Positions 16,173 to 24,448 of a stretch of DNA of 46,205 bases are shown one piece after another. A program made the translations under genes and the position numbers. A model generated the notes under the pieces. That model saw only the letters and a program-made list of their open reading frames with translations, ran no database searches and was not told where the DNA came from. This stretch comes from Actinomycetes bacterium (lineage in GTDB: Bacteria > Actinomycetota > Thermoleophilia > Gaiellales > Gaiellaceae), in the NCBI GenBank assembly GCA_025358355.1, contig JANYJX010000066.1, forward strand, positions 1-46,205. Direction: 5' to 3'. Within the stretch, counting starts at the first letter, position 1, and each line of letters begins with the position of its first letter.

Positions 16173-16376
16173 ATGTCTGCGGCAAACGTCACAACTGGAG
16201 TCGACACCGAGGTTGATGTCGTCGAGCAGTGGCGTCACGAAGCCCTCTGGCGCGCAGGGTATGACGCCGAGGCAGCAGTCGTGCTCGCCGCATCGCACGA
16301 TGTGGACCTCCATCTCGCCGTCGATCTTCTTGAGCGCGGCTGCACGCAGGAGCTCGCGCTCCAGATTCTCCTCTAG
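16173..16376 (+). CDS. Conserved small helical protein, function unknown
   Basis: The 67-aa protein has a disordered N-terminus (MSAANVTTGVDTE) followed by a helical core: VEQWRHEALWRAGY, VVLAASHDVDLHLAVDLL and CTQELALQILL. From memory this motif set (RAGY, then the DVDLHLA helix, then RGC) recurs in small actinobacterial proteins of unknown function. The spacing suggests a compact three-helix, UBA-like arrangement, which is inference. It lies alone between polA and lgt, behind a structured leader and before a strong terminator, so it is an independent transcription unit. Confidence 0.75.
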   Translation: MSAANVTTGVDTEVDVVEQWRHEALWRAGYDAEAAVVLAASHDVDLHLAVDLLERGCTQELALQILL

Positions 16377-16412
16377 CGCTACCCCGAAGACTTCAGGCGC
16401 CCTCCTGCCTGC

Positions 16413-16446
16413 GCCGGCCGCCCGCAAAGGCGGCCGGCATTCGTTT
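16413..16446 (+). terminator. Intrinsic terminator after the 67-aa protein gene
   Basis: GCCGGCCGCC (16413-16422), loop CGCAAA and GGCGGCCGGC (16429-16438) form a perfect 10-bp GC stem. It is followed by ATTCGTTT. It lies 36 bases after the stop codon. Confidence 0.75.
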
Positions 16447-16486
16447 GTGGAGAAGGCGTCGGCCGCGTCGGCCAGAATGTTGTCGC

Positions 16487-17380
16487 ATGACCTCGCTGCT
16501 GATCTCCTCGATCCCCTCACCGCATCGCGGCACTGTCGCCCTTGGGCCGGTGACGATCCACATGTACGGCCTGATGCTGCTCGCGGCGATCGTCGCCGCC
16601 GTTGCGATCACCGGCCGCCGCTGGGTGGCGCGCGGCGGTGAGATGGACCTCATCTACCGCTGCGCCGTCTGGGGCGTGGGGGCGGGCATCGTCGGCGCCC
16701 GGCTCTATCACCTGGCGACGAGCTGGGATCAGGTGCCGTCGCAGTGGTGGGGGCCGTTTGCGATCTGGCGCGGTGGGCTCGGCGTCTGGGGCGGGGTTGC
16801 CGCGGGTGTGATCGTCGGCGCGATCGTGGCGCGGCGGTCCGGCGCGAACGTGGCGGTGCTGATGGACTGCCTGGCGCCCGCGCTGCTCGTCGCGCAGGGG
16901 ATCGGCCGGATCGGCAACTGGTGGAACCAGGAGCTCTATGGCAAGCCGACCAGCTTGCCCTGGGGATTGAAGATCGACTCGATCCACTATCCGGCAGGAG
17001 TCTTCTATCCGCCGGGGACGACGTTTCACCCGACGTTTCTCTACGAGATGCTCTTCGATTTCGCGGCTGCGGGCTTCCTCATCTGGCTTGGGCGGCGTGA
17101 CCGGATACGGCCGCCGGGCCTCTTCGCGCTGTACGTCACCCTCTACAGTTTCGGACGGTTCTGGATCGAGACGCTTCGTGTCGATCCGGCCCACCACATC
17201 GCGGGCCTGCGGCTGAACGACTGGATCGCTGCGATCGGCTTCGTCGCGGGGCTCATCTGGTTCCGGCGCACGCAGCGCGGCGGCGGGAACATGCCCCGCC
17301 TCCGTCGCCACAAGCCGAAGCCGGCTGCTCCACCGCCGGCGATGGCCGTGCCGAAAGGGCGCGTCCGGTCAGGACGCTAG
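16487..17380 (+). CDS. lgt: Prolipoprotein diacylglyceryl transferase
   Basis: The 297-aa inner-membrane enzyme transfers diacylglycerol from phosphatidylglycerol to the lipobox Cys of prolipoproteins. It shows the Lgt signature GIGRIGNWWNQELYG at 138-152 (R141, N144, E149), HPTFLYE at 181-187, and the late GRFWIETLR segment. About seven TM helices are visible. ATG 16487 is chosen because the MTSLL start matches family N-termini; CAGAAT at 16473-16478 is a possible -10 box 8 bases upstream. Lipoprotein genes in this window (31784, 35523) would need this step. Confidence 0.95.
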   Translation: MTSLLISSIPSPHRGTVALGPVTIHMYGLMLLAAIVAAVAITGRRWVARGGEMDLIYRCAVWGVGAGIVGARLYHLATSWDQVPSQWWGPFAIWRGGLGVWGGVAAGVIVGAIVARRSGANVAVLMDCLAPALLVAQGIGRIGNWWNQELYGKPTSLPWGLKIDSIHYPAGVFYPPGTTFHPTFLYEMLFDFAAAGFLIWLGRRDRIRPPGLFALYVTLYSFGRFWIETLRVDPAHHIAGLRLNDWIAAIGFVAGLIWFRRTQRGGGNMPRLRRHKPKPAAPPPAMAVPKGRVRSGR

Positions 17381-17383
17381 GGT
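17378..17383 (+). promoter_or_regulatory. Putative -10 box (TAGGGT) of scpA
   Basis: TAGGGT lies 6 bases before GTG 17390, and its TAG is also the lgt stop codon. This implies a leaderless scpAB transcript. Confidence 0.45.
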
Positions 17384-17389
17384 CGGTCC

Positions 17390-18178
17390 GTGCTCTCGCC
17401 AGTACACGATCTCGACCTGGACCTCGACGCCTTCGAGGGCCCGTTCGACTTGCTCCTGACGCTTCTGCTGAAGGAGGAGCTCGACCCGGCCGAGATCGAC
17501 ATGGTCGGCATCGTCGTCACGTTCGTCGAGCGGCTTACGGAGCGGGACGAGCTCGACCTCGACGCCTGTGGCGAGTTCCTGATCCTGTTCTCCGGCCTGC
17601 TGGAGCTGAAGGCGCGCGGGTTGTTCCCCGACGACGCGGGCGATCTCGACGAGCTCGAGCCTGAGGAGGCGGCCGAGGAACTTGCGCGGCGCCTCGCCGA
17701 GTACCGCCGCATGAAGGAAGCCGCGACCTGGCTTGCCGAACGGCTCGCGTCCGAGCGCGACAGGTTCTTCCGGCTTGGCCCGGCCCCGCTTGCACCGCGC
17801 GTCGAGCGGCAGTTGGCGCAGCAGGATCCAGCCGGTCTGGCCACCGCGTTACGCGCGCTAGCGGTCGAGCCACCGAGTGTGTCGGTCGCGCACATGGCCT
17901 TGCGTTTCCCGCCCGTGTCGCAGTTCGTGGAGCGGTTCCGCGCGCTGCTCGGCAGGCGTCGCCGGTTCGATTTTGACACCGAGGTGGCTGGGCTATCGCG
18001 GATCGAGCAGGCGGTTGCGTTCCTCGCGCTGCTCGAGCTGCGCAAGGTCGGCGAGATCGCGTTGAGCCAGGCCGCGCCGTTCGCCCCGATCCGCGTCGGG
18101 CGCGCCAGCGACGAGATGACGACCAATCTGTCCGACGACGAGGAGACTTCGCAGTGGAAGATCGCACGCTCCGCCTGA
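17390..18178 (+). CDS. scpA: Segregation and condensation protein A
   Basis: The 262-aa kleisin subunit of the SMC-ScpAB complex compacts and segregates the chromosome. The N-terminal FEGPFDLLLTLLLKEELD motif (residues 15-32), the Glu-rich middle and the C-terminal winged helix (SRIEQAVAFLALLELRKVGEIAL) are typical. The N-terminus binds the SMC neck and the C-terminus the SMC head. scpB overlaps its 3' end by 25 bases in another frame. SMC itself is not in the window. Confidence 0.93.
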   Translation: MLSPVHDLDLDLDAFEGPFDLLLTLLLKEELDPAEIDMVGIVVTFVERLTERDELDLDACGEFLILFSGLLELKARGLFPDDAGDLDELEPEEAAEELARRLAEYRRMKEAATWLAERLASERDRFFRLGPAPLAPRVERQLAQQDPAGLATALRALAVEPPSVSVAHMALRFPPVSQFVERFRALLGRRRRFDFDTEVAGLSRIEQAVAFLALLELRKVGEIALSQAAPFAPIRVGRASDEMTTNLSDDEETSQWKIARSA

Positions 18179-18759
18179 TCGCCACCAACCCGGTCGACGC
18201 GCTCGCACGCACGGTCGAGGCTCTGCTCGTCGTGGCGTCGGCGCCGCTCTCTGTCGACGAGCTGGCCGAGGCCGCTGCCGACGACGTCGAGCGGATCGAG
18301 ACCGCTCTTGGCCTGCTCAGCGACCGTTACCGCGAGGGGCGCAGCGGGATCGTGCTCGAGCAGGTCGCTGGTGGCTACGCGTACCGCGCGTCGCGTGAGG
18401 CCGCGGAGGCGTGCGCGAGGCTCTTCGAGCGCCCGGTCGAGCGTGGGCTCTCACAGGCGGCGCTCGAGACGGTGGCGATCGTCGCGTATCTCGGTCCGGT
18501 CTCGCGGCCGGAGATCGCGCGCGTCAGAGGAGTCGCGGCGGACTCGGCCGTTGCGTCGCTTGTCGAGCGCGGCCTGATCGCCGAAGCCGGCCGCGAGAGT
18601 GGCCCGGGCGGAGCGGTTCGCTACCGCGTGACTGCGCTGTTCGAGCGAGTCTTCGGCTTGGAGAACCTCGGCGCTCTACCGCGGCTGGACGATCTCGGCG
18701 ACGACACGGAAGCAATCCGTGAACGCCTGCACGCAGTAGCCGAAGCCCGCGCCTCCTAG
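18154..18759 (+). CDS. scpB: Segregation and condensation protein B
   Basis: The 201-aa protein has two winged-helix domains: LARTVEALLVVASAPLSVDEL near the N-terminus and QAALETVAIVAYLGPVSRPEI in the second domain. ScpB binds ScpA as a dimer and modulates SMC. GTG 18154 lies inside scpA, preceded by AGGAG at 18141-18145, so translation is coupled. The protein ends shortly after the second domain, without the long tail some homologues carry. Confidence 0.93.
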   Translation: MEDRTLRLIATNPVDALARTVEALLVVASAPLSVDELAEAAADDVERIETALGLLSDRYREGRSGIVLEQVAGGYAYRASREAAEACARLFERPVERGLSQAALETVAIVAYLGPVSRPEIARVRGVAADSAVASLVERGLIAEAGRESGPGGAVRYRVTALFERVFGLENLGALPRLDDLGDDTEAIRERLHAVAEARAS

Positions 18760-18885
18760 CGCTTTCGTCGAACGGTCGTGAGGAGCCAGACAGACCTACC
18801 GGAGTGTTCCTGGGCGCCCGCGGTCGCTACGGGTGTTTGATGCGCTAGCCCGCTCCGGCCGGTTGTCTCTGCCGATGACGACAGG

Positions 18886-18891
18886 TAGGTT
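18886..18891 (+). promoter_or_regulatory. Putative -10 box (TAGGTT) of the beta-helix protein gene
   Basis: TAGGTT lies 7 bases before GTG 18899, the spacing seen repeatedly in this window. It decides between GTG 18899 and the upstream ATG 18875. Confidence 0.4.
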
Positions 18892-18898
18892 GCGGTCC

Positions 18899-20275
18899 GT
18901 GCATCGTGCCGCCCTCGCCATTCTCGTGTTGGCGGGACTCGTGCTGCCGGGTGCGGCACCCGCTAGTCAAGCCGGGGGCTGTCGTGTCGTTGTCGTCACG
19001 AAGGCTGCTGTCTCGTATCCGCATGCGACGACGATCCAGGCGGGTGTCGATAGCGCGAAGCCGTGTGATTGGGTGCTCGTCGCGCCCGGCGTCTATCCGG
19101 AGAAGGTCGTGATCGCCACAGCGCATCTCCATTTGCGTGGTCTCGACCGAAACCGGGTGATCGTCGATGGTCGGCATCGCGCCGGCAATGGCATCGAGGT
19201 GAAGAAGACCGACGATGTCACGGTCGAGAACCTGACGGTGCGCAACTTCGACCGGCCGACGCGGGACGGTGAGGGAGGGAATGAGGTCTGGTTCAACGGT
19301 GGGGACGAAGCCGGCGTGGTCGGTGCGCATGGCTGGCATGGGAATTGGCTGACGACCTACGACACCGGGCTGAAGGGCGGCTACGGGCTCTTCACGTCGA
19401 ATTCGGTGAGCGGCGAGTACGACCACGTTTATGCGAGCGGCTTCAACGACTCCGGGATCTACATTGGCGCCTGCCCGGACTGCTTCGCGACGGTCTCGCA
19501 CGCGCTTGTCGAGCGGAACCAGCTCGGCTACTCGGGCACGAACGCGGGCGGGCATCTGGTCGTGCAGGACTCGGTGTGGCGCCTGAACGCTGTCGGTGTG
19601 GGGCCGAACTCGCTGCCGAACGATCCGCCGCCACCGCAGCTCGGCACCTGCGACTCGGCGAAAAACACGTCCCCGACCCCGCACCTCGTAACCACGCGGC
19701 TTGCTCGTTGCACGATCTTCCGTCGGAACCTGATCTACGACAACAACAACCTGACGGTGCCCGCGAGCGCGTTCGCGGCTCAGGAGCCGTGGGGCGTCGG
19801 CCTGCTTCCCTTCGGCACCTACGGTGACCTCTTCATCGACAACAAGATCTACGGCAACCGCAACTTCGGCATCCTCGGGGTCGAGAACCCCGTGCCGTTC
19901 CCGCCGACCCCGGAGACGGTCTATTTCCAGCTCTCCGGCAACGCGTTCGTGCGGAACACAGTGAGAGGCGGACGGTATGCGAGCATCGCTCTCGCCGCAG
20001 GCCTCTTCGGTGAGCAGCAGTCGGTGAACAACTGTTTCGACGGCAACAGCGCATCCACGACACTGCCCGCTGACCTCAGCCCGTGGTCGTGCTCGCTCGA
20101 CACGACGCCGAACCCCGACCTTGCGACATCACAACGGCTCGCGGGCGTTGTGGTGACTCTGCAGGGGCAATCGGAGGCGCGGAAGCAACGGGGCCAGCCT
20201 GCCCCGCCGCCGCAGCCGACGATGCCGAAGCCGTGCGCAGGTGTTCCGAAGAACCCTCTCTGCACCAGCCGATAG
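18899..20275 (+). CDS. Secreted right-handed parallel beta-helix protein
   Basis: The 458-aa product opens with a signal peptide (MHRAALAILVLAGLVLPGAAPAS). A NosD/pectin-lyase-like beta-helix follows: TIQAGVDSA and CDWVLVAPGVYPEKVVI are the classical opening, then repeated short strands such as NGIEVKKTDDVTVENLTVRN and SGIYIGAC. A Pro/Gln-rich tail of about 30 residues ends in paired Cys. Such folds occur in polysaccharide lyases and surface proteins, but I see no lyase catalytic set, so the function is unknown. ATG 18875 would add eight residues and is the alternative start. The gene stands alone between scpB and a convergent aminopeptidase. Confidence 0.8.
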   Translation: MHRAALAILVLAGLVLPGAAPASQAGGCRVVVVTKAAVSYPHATTIQAGVDSAKPCDWVLVAPGVYPEKVVIATAHLHLRGLDRNRVIVDGRHRAGNGIEVKKTDDVTVENLTVRNFDRPTRDGEGGNEVWFNGGDEAGVVGAHGWHGNWLTTYDTGLKGGYGLFTSNSVSGEYDHVYASGFNDSGIYIGACPDCFATVSHALVERNQLGYSGTNAGGHLVVQDSVWRLNAVGVGPNSLPNDPPPPQLGTCDSAKNTSPTPHLVTTRLARCTIFRRNLIYDNNNLTVPASAFAAQEPWGVGLLPFGTYGDLFIDNKIYGNRNFGILGVENPVPFPPTPETVYFQLSGNAFVRNTVRGGRYASIALAAGLFGEQQSVNNCFDGNSASTTLPADLSPWSCSLDTTPNPDLATSQRLAGVVVTLQGQSEARKQRGQPAPPPQPTMPKPCAGVPKNPLCTSR

Positions 20276-20388
20276 AGGCCGTGAACGCCGGCTGACCGAC
20301 CTCGATGTGTGGCACCCGACCGCGAGTCCAGAGTCGGGCTTGTGTTCTTCCTTTGGACACCCGTGCTGCGTCTGGGACGCGCGAGTCG

Positions 20389-21594
20389 CTAGATCTGCCA
20401 GCCGCCGTTGCGCAGCACGGGGACGTGCTCGCCGGCTTCGGTGATGCCGTCGACGTCGAGCGCCGCGCTGCCGACCATCAGGTCGACGTGGACAGCGCTC
20501 TTGTTCGCTCGCGCGCGCTCGGTTTCGTCGCCGACCATGAAGCCGTACGCGGTGCCGAGCGCGATGTGGCTCGCGGCGTTCTCGTCGATCAGTGTGTCGA
20601 AGAAGACCGTCTCCAGCGGGCCGATTCGGCCCTCGCCGTCGACAAGAGCGAGCTCGCCGAGCCGGCTCGCACCTTCGTCCTTCGCGATGACTGCGCGTAG
20701 CGCGTCGGCGCCGCGGTCGGCCTCGACCTTCGTCACGCGCCCCTGCGCGAACTCCAGGCGCACCCCGTCGATGATCGAGCCGTACAGCTCCTTCGGCATC
20801 GTTGTCGAGACGTAGCCGTCGACGCGCGCCGGATCGGGCGTTGTGAACATCTCCTCGCTCGGGATGTTCGGGAAGTGCTTCAGCCCGTCGGCGCGCGTGA
20901 AGCCGGCGGCGTTCCAGAGCGACGAGCGGAACAGGCCGACCGTCAGATTGGTGCCCGGGCCATGTAGGTGGATCGCATCGAAGTTCCGCTCCTGGAGGCG
21001 CGCGGCGGTCGCGGTGAGACTTGCGAAGCGCTCGAGCCAGGCCCCGGCTGGATCGTCGGTCTCGAGGCGGCAGATGTGGATCATTGCGTCCCACAGCCGT
21101 TCGAGCGCCGTGTCGGGATCGAGCTCTGGGTAAACAGCCGTTGCCCAGCCGACCGTCGGGCCTGGGGCGACACACCAGTTCGTCGTGCGGCGGTTCATGA
21201 CATCGCCAGAGTTCGGTAGGTATGGCATGACATCGCGGCCGGCGCGGGTCGGGTCGAGCCCTTCCAGTGCCTCGGGCGCCGACGGGCCGCTGAGCGTGAT
21301 ACGCGCGGCGCCTTCGGCGGAAAGCCACTCGAGCCGCACCAGCTGCCATGGCGGCACGAACTCGAGCGAGTCCTCGGGTGCGAGCGCGATGCGCTGCCGC
21401 TTGACCCACGGGTCGTACGTTTGGACATCGACCCAGCGGGCGCCGTGCTCGTAGGCGGAGCGCGTGATCTCGCGCGTCAACTTCTCTTTCCCGGTGGAGG
21501 TCGTCACGGCGACGATCTGGCCCGGTTGGACGTTGGCACCGAAGCCGACAATCAGGTCGGCAAGCCTTCGCGTTGCGTCGGAGAAGTCCCGCAC
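20389..21594 (-). CDS. M29-family metallo-aminopeptidase
   Basis: The 401-aa cytoplasmic enzyme belongs to the AmpS/PepS/aminopeptidase T family. It opens with VRDFSDATRRLADLIVGFGA, has the GPGTNLTVGL segment, and keeps the likely dinuclear metal ligands: Glu in NIPSEEMFTTPD, a later Glu (about VEADRGAD), His in NAASHIALGTAYG, and His and Asp in AVHVDLMVGS. It would remove N-terminal residues from peptides. GTG 21594 matches the family N-terminus; the longer open frame overlaps rsuA on the other strand. TACCGT (complement of 21603-21608), 8 bases upstream, is a plausible -10 box. Confidence 0.9.
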   Translation of the reverse strand: MRDFSDATRRLADLIVGFGANVQPGQIVAVTTSTGKEKLTREITRSAYEHGARWVDVQTYDPWVKRQRIALAPEDSLEFVPPWQLVRLEWLSAEGAARITLSGPSAPEALEGLDPTRAGRDVMPYLPNSGDVMNRRTTNWCVAPGPTVGWATAVYPELDPDTALERLWDAMIHICRLETDDPAGAWLERFASLTATAARLQERNFDAIHLHGPGTNLTVGLFRSSLWNAAGFTRADGLKHFPNIPSEEMFTTPDPARVDGYVSTTMPKELYGSIIDGVRLEFAQGRVTKVEADRGADALRAVIAKDEGASRLGELALVDGEGRIGPLETVFFDTLIDENAASHIALGTAYGFMVGDETERARANKSAVHVDLMVGSAALDVDGITEAGEHVPVLRNGGWQI

Positions 21595-21628
21595 GGCAAG
21601 GCACGGTAGCGGCAGCCACAATGGGCGC

Positions 21629-22324
21629 GTGCGGTTGAACGCGTACCTCGCTCGCTCCGGTGTCGCGTCGCGGCGGGCCTCCGACGAACTGATCAAGGGC
21701 GGCCGCGTGCGAGTCAACGGCGCGCTTGGTGAGCTGAACACGGTTGTTGCTGACGGCGACGTCGTCGAGGTCGATGGGCACGCTGTTTCCCAGCAAGGAC
21801 TCGCGTATGTGCTGCTGAACAAGCCCGCTGGAGTCGTCACGACGGTGCGCGATCCGCAGGGGCGGCCGACGGTCGTCTCACTCGTGGGGCACGAGGCGCG
21901 CATCGTCCCGGTCGGGCGGCTCGATGTCGATACGACCGGTGCGCTGCTGCTGACGAACGACGGCCCGCTCGCGAACCGGCTGATGCATCCGCGCTACGGC
22001 GTCGAGAAGGTCTACGAGATCGAGGTCGAAGGGCGACCAACGGACAGCGTGGTGCGGCGGCTAGCGGACGGCGTCGAGCTCGACGACGGGCCGACGGCGC
22101 CGGCCGGCGTGCGTCGCCTTGGCCCGTCGTGGCTCGAGATCATCCTCCACGAGGGGCGGAACCACCAGGTGAAGCGGATGTGCGAGGCGGTCGGCCATCC
22201 GGCGAAGCGCCTCCATCGCAGTCGCTACGCGGGGCTCGATCTGCGAGGCATGCGGCGAGGCGAGTGGCGGGAACTCACCCGCGCCGAGGTCGTCGCGCTC
22301 GACGCGGCTACTCGTAAAACGTGA
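21629..22324 (+). CDS. RsuA/RluB-type pseudouridine synthase
   Basis: The 231-aa protein has an N-terminal S4 RNA-binding domain (RLNAYLARSGVASRRASDEL, residues 2-21) and the synthase core with VGRLDVDTTGALLLTNDG; D99 is the expected catalytic Asp. LNKPAGVVTT and EGRNHQVKRM are further family motifs. In many actinobacteria the gene next to scpAB is rluB, which acts on 23S rRNA, so RluB is likelier than RsuA. GTG 21629 gives the canonical MRLNAYLA start, with CACAAT 6 bases upstream. The 3' end overlaps the convergent antiporter gene by 17 bases. Confidence 0.9.
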   Translation: MRLNAYLARSGVASRRASDELIKGGRVRVNGALGELNTVVADGDVVEVDGHAVSQQGLAYVLLNKPAGVVTTVRDPQGRPTVVSLVGHEARIVPVGRLDVDTTGALLLTNDGPLANRLMHPRYGVEKVYEIEVEGRPTDSVVRRLADGVELDDGPTAPAGVRRLGPSWLEIILHEGRNHQVKRMCEAVGHPAKRLHRSRYAGLDLRGMRRGEWRELTRAEVVALDAATRKT

Positions 22325-23363
22325 CGGTGGCGAGGATCACGTACAGCGCGACGAGTGCCCAGCCTTCGTAGGCGAGCGCCTCACCGTCGCCTGTGATCTG
22401 CCAGACCGCCACCGCCATCACCGCGAGCGCTCCGATGTAGACCGGGTTGAGGACGAACGTCAGGCGCTGTTCGAAGAAAAGCGAGAGCAGGACAAGCGCT
22501 GGGAACAGGAAGCACGCGATCTGCGCGACCGAGTTCTTCACGATCGACACGGCGAGATCGGCCTTGCCTTTCGCCGCAAGCGTGATCCCGACGACATTCT
22601 CTACGGCGTTCCCCGCGATGCCCACGATAACGATGCCGGTGAATGCCTTCGAAACACCAAGCGCCGCGATCGCGGGGTCGATTGCCGATACGAACCAATC
22701 GGAGACGAAGGCCGCTGCGACGCCGGCCAACGCGAGCGCGGCGAGAGCCATCCGGAAGGGAATGACGGAGTGAGTCGGCTCCTCGAGTGCTGGCTCGACA
22801 TGTTGCTCGGCGCGGAGATACCCCCAGAGCCAGACAACGTAGACGAACAGCAGGCAGATCGCTCCCACCACGGAGATCGCCACCTGGTGACGGCTCGCGC
22901 GGTCGCCGACGCGGTCTGAAAGCCCGAGGAGGGCGATCGCGAACAGCGAGAGCAGGAGCAGGGTCGCCGTGTCGTTCGGGAGCCGGTGGCGGAACCGCAT
23001 CACGCCGTCGGTAGCGGAGCGGGATCCAGCGACTATCGCGAGCCCAAGAACGAGCAGCGCGTTCGCAAACAGAGAGCCGAGGATCGACGTCTGCGCGACG
23101 ACGACTTGGCCGGCGCGAAGCGAGAAAACGACGATGAAGAGCTCGGGCAAGTTGCCGAGCGTCGACTGCAGTACGCCTGTCGCCGCCGGGCCGAACCGCG
23201 CGCCGACCGACTCGGTTGCTGTGCCGATCACCCAGGCAAGACCGCCGAGCGCGGCACCCGTGACGAGAAACGCGGCCGTCGGTGAGGCGTGGCCGTAGTG
23301 GAGCGCGCCGCCTACTCCGACGACCGCCAGCACCGCCGCCGCGGTGATCCAAGTCCGCTTCAT
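22308..23363 (-). CDS. Calcium/proton antiporter (CaCA family, CAX type)
   Basis: The 351-aa membrane protein has about 11 hydrophobic helices and the two alpha-repeats of CAX exchangers. The first repeat carries GNLPELFIVVFSL and the second GNAVENVVGITLAAKGK with KNSVAQIACF. The paired Glu residues in GNxxE are the cation-binding pair. It should export Ca2+ in exchange for H+. It begins 7 bases after trpS on the same strand, so the two are probably cotranscribed. The CAX assignment rests on the GNxxE form rather than the Na+/Ca2+ GSxxPE form. Confidence 0.88.
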   Translation of the reverse strand: MKRTWITAAAVLAVVGVGGALHYGHASPTAAFLVTGAALGGLAWVIGTATESVGARFGPAATGVLQSTLGNLPELFIVVFSLRAGQVVVAQTSILGSLFANALLVLGLAIVAGSRSATDGVMRFRHRLPNDTATLLLLSLFAIALLGLSDRVGDRASRHQVAISVVGAICLLFVYVVWLWGYLRAEQHVEPALEEPTHSVIPFRMALAALALAGVAAAFVSDWFVSAIDPAIAALGVSKAFTGIVIVGIAGNAVENVVGITLAAKGKADLAVSIVKNSVAQIACFLFPALVLLSLFFEQRLTFVLNPVYIGALAVMAVAVWQITGDGEALAYEGWALVALYVILATVTFYE

Positions 23364-23370
23364 CGCGTGT

Positions 23371-24357
23371 TCACCGGCTGAACCGGACAAAGCCCATGTT
23401 GGAGTACATCGCCTCGATTGTCGGCTCCGAGGCCGCGCGAGCCTTTTCGGCGCCAACCGCGAGCAGCCGGAGTAGCTCGGCCGGGTCGCCGCGGAGCTCG
23501 CGATACCGCGCCTGGATCGGCTCGACCAGAGCGACGACGGCCTCGCCGACATCCGTCTTGAACGGGCCATAGCCCGAGTCGCCGTACTCGGCCTCGATTG
23601 CGTCCGACGCCTTGCCGGTTGCGACGCTGAGGATGTCGATCAGGTTCGTCACTCCCGGCTTGTCGTCGGCTCGACAAACCTCACGCCCGGAGTCGGTCAC
23701 CGCCGAGCGGAACTTCTTGCGGATCACATCCGGCTCGTCGAGGAGCTTCACCGTCCCCTGCGGAGAACCGCCGGTCGTCGACATCTTGTTTGTCGGCTCT
23801 TGGAGATCCATGATCCGCGCGCCGACCTCCGGGTACACGCCTTTCGGCACGACGAACGTCCAGCCGAAGCGCGAGTTGAAGCGCTCGGCGATGTCGCGCG
23901 CGAGCTCCAGATGCTGTCGCTGGTCGTCGCCGATCGGGACGATGTCGGTCTGGTACAGCAGGATGTCGCCGGCCATCAGCACCGGGTACGTGAACAGCCC
24001 GGACGAGATGAACTCGCGCTCCATGGACTTGTCTTTGAACTGGGTCATCCGGCCCAACTGGCCGTAGCTTGTGACAGCCGAGAGCAGCCAACTTGCCTCG
24101 GCATGTGCGGTGACGTGGCTCTGCGCGAAGACGGTCGAGCGGGTCGGGTCGAGCCCTGTCGCGAGCAGCATCGCGTAAAGGTCGAGCGTGCGCTCGCGCA
24201 GGTCGGCGGGGTCGTAGTCGGTCGTGATCGAGTGCAGGTCGACGATGCAGAAGAACGCCTCGCCCTGTTCCTGCGTGGCTGCGTACTGACGGAAGCCGCC
24301 GATCAGGTTGCCGAGGTGCTTGTCGCCGGTCGGTTGGATGCCCGAGAAGATTCTCAT
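23371..24357 (-). CDS. trpS: Tryptophanyl-tRNA synthetase
   Basis: The 328-aa class Ic synthetase starts MRIFSGIQPTGDKHLGN, where PTGDKHLGN is the HIGH-equivalent, and carries the KMSKS-equivalent NKMSTTGGSP. MAGDILLYQTDIVPIGDDQ is the Trp-binding/GxDQ region. Length and motif spacing are normal for bacterial TrpRS. ATG 24357 fits the family start; the longer frame upstream crosses the divergent promoter region. No T-box or trp-related attenuator is visible in the 91-base gap to the DAHP synthase gene. Confidence 0.95.
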   Translation of the reverse strand: MRIFSGIQPTGDKHLGNLIGGFRQYAATQEQGEAFFCIVDLHSITTDYDPADLRERTLDLYAMLLATGLDPTRSTVFAQSHVTAHAEASWLLSAVTSYGQLGRMTQFKDKSMEREFISSGLFTYPVLMAGDILLYQTDIVPIGDDQRQHLELARDIAERFNSRFGWTFVVPKGVYPEVGARIMDLQEPTNKMSTTGGSPQGTVKLLDEPDVIRKKFRSAVTDSGREVCRADDKPGVTNLIDILSVATGKASDAIEAEYGDSGYGPFKTDVGEAVVALVEPIQARYRELRGDPAELLRLLAVGAEKARAASEPTIEAMYSNMGFVRFSR

Positions 24358-24436
24358 CGGTAGATCTTCGCCTATCGAGCGGGGTTGCTCGTCACTTAGC
24401 GGGCTTCTTGGCGTGAACCAGCGAAAAAGCTGCAAC

Positions 24437-24442
24437 TAGACT
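24437..24442 (+). promoter_or_regulatory. Putative -10 box (TAGACT) of the aromatic operon
   Basis: TAGACT lies 6 bases before GTG 24449, predicting a leaderless mRNA for the DAHP synthase gene and the coupled genes behind it. Confidence 0.5.
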
Positions 24443-24448
24443 GAACCC

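Noticed and set aside
20276-20388. Terminator between the beta-helix gene and the aminopeptidase gene
   Set aside because: Only a weak 6-bp stem (GTGTTC/GGACAC with a G-U pair) is seen, without a convincing GC-rich stem and T-run.
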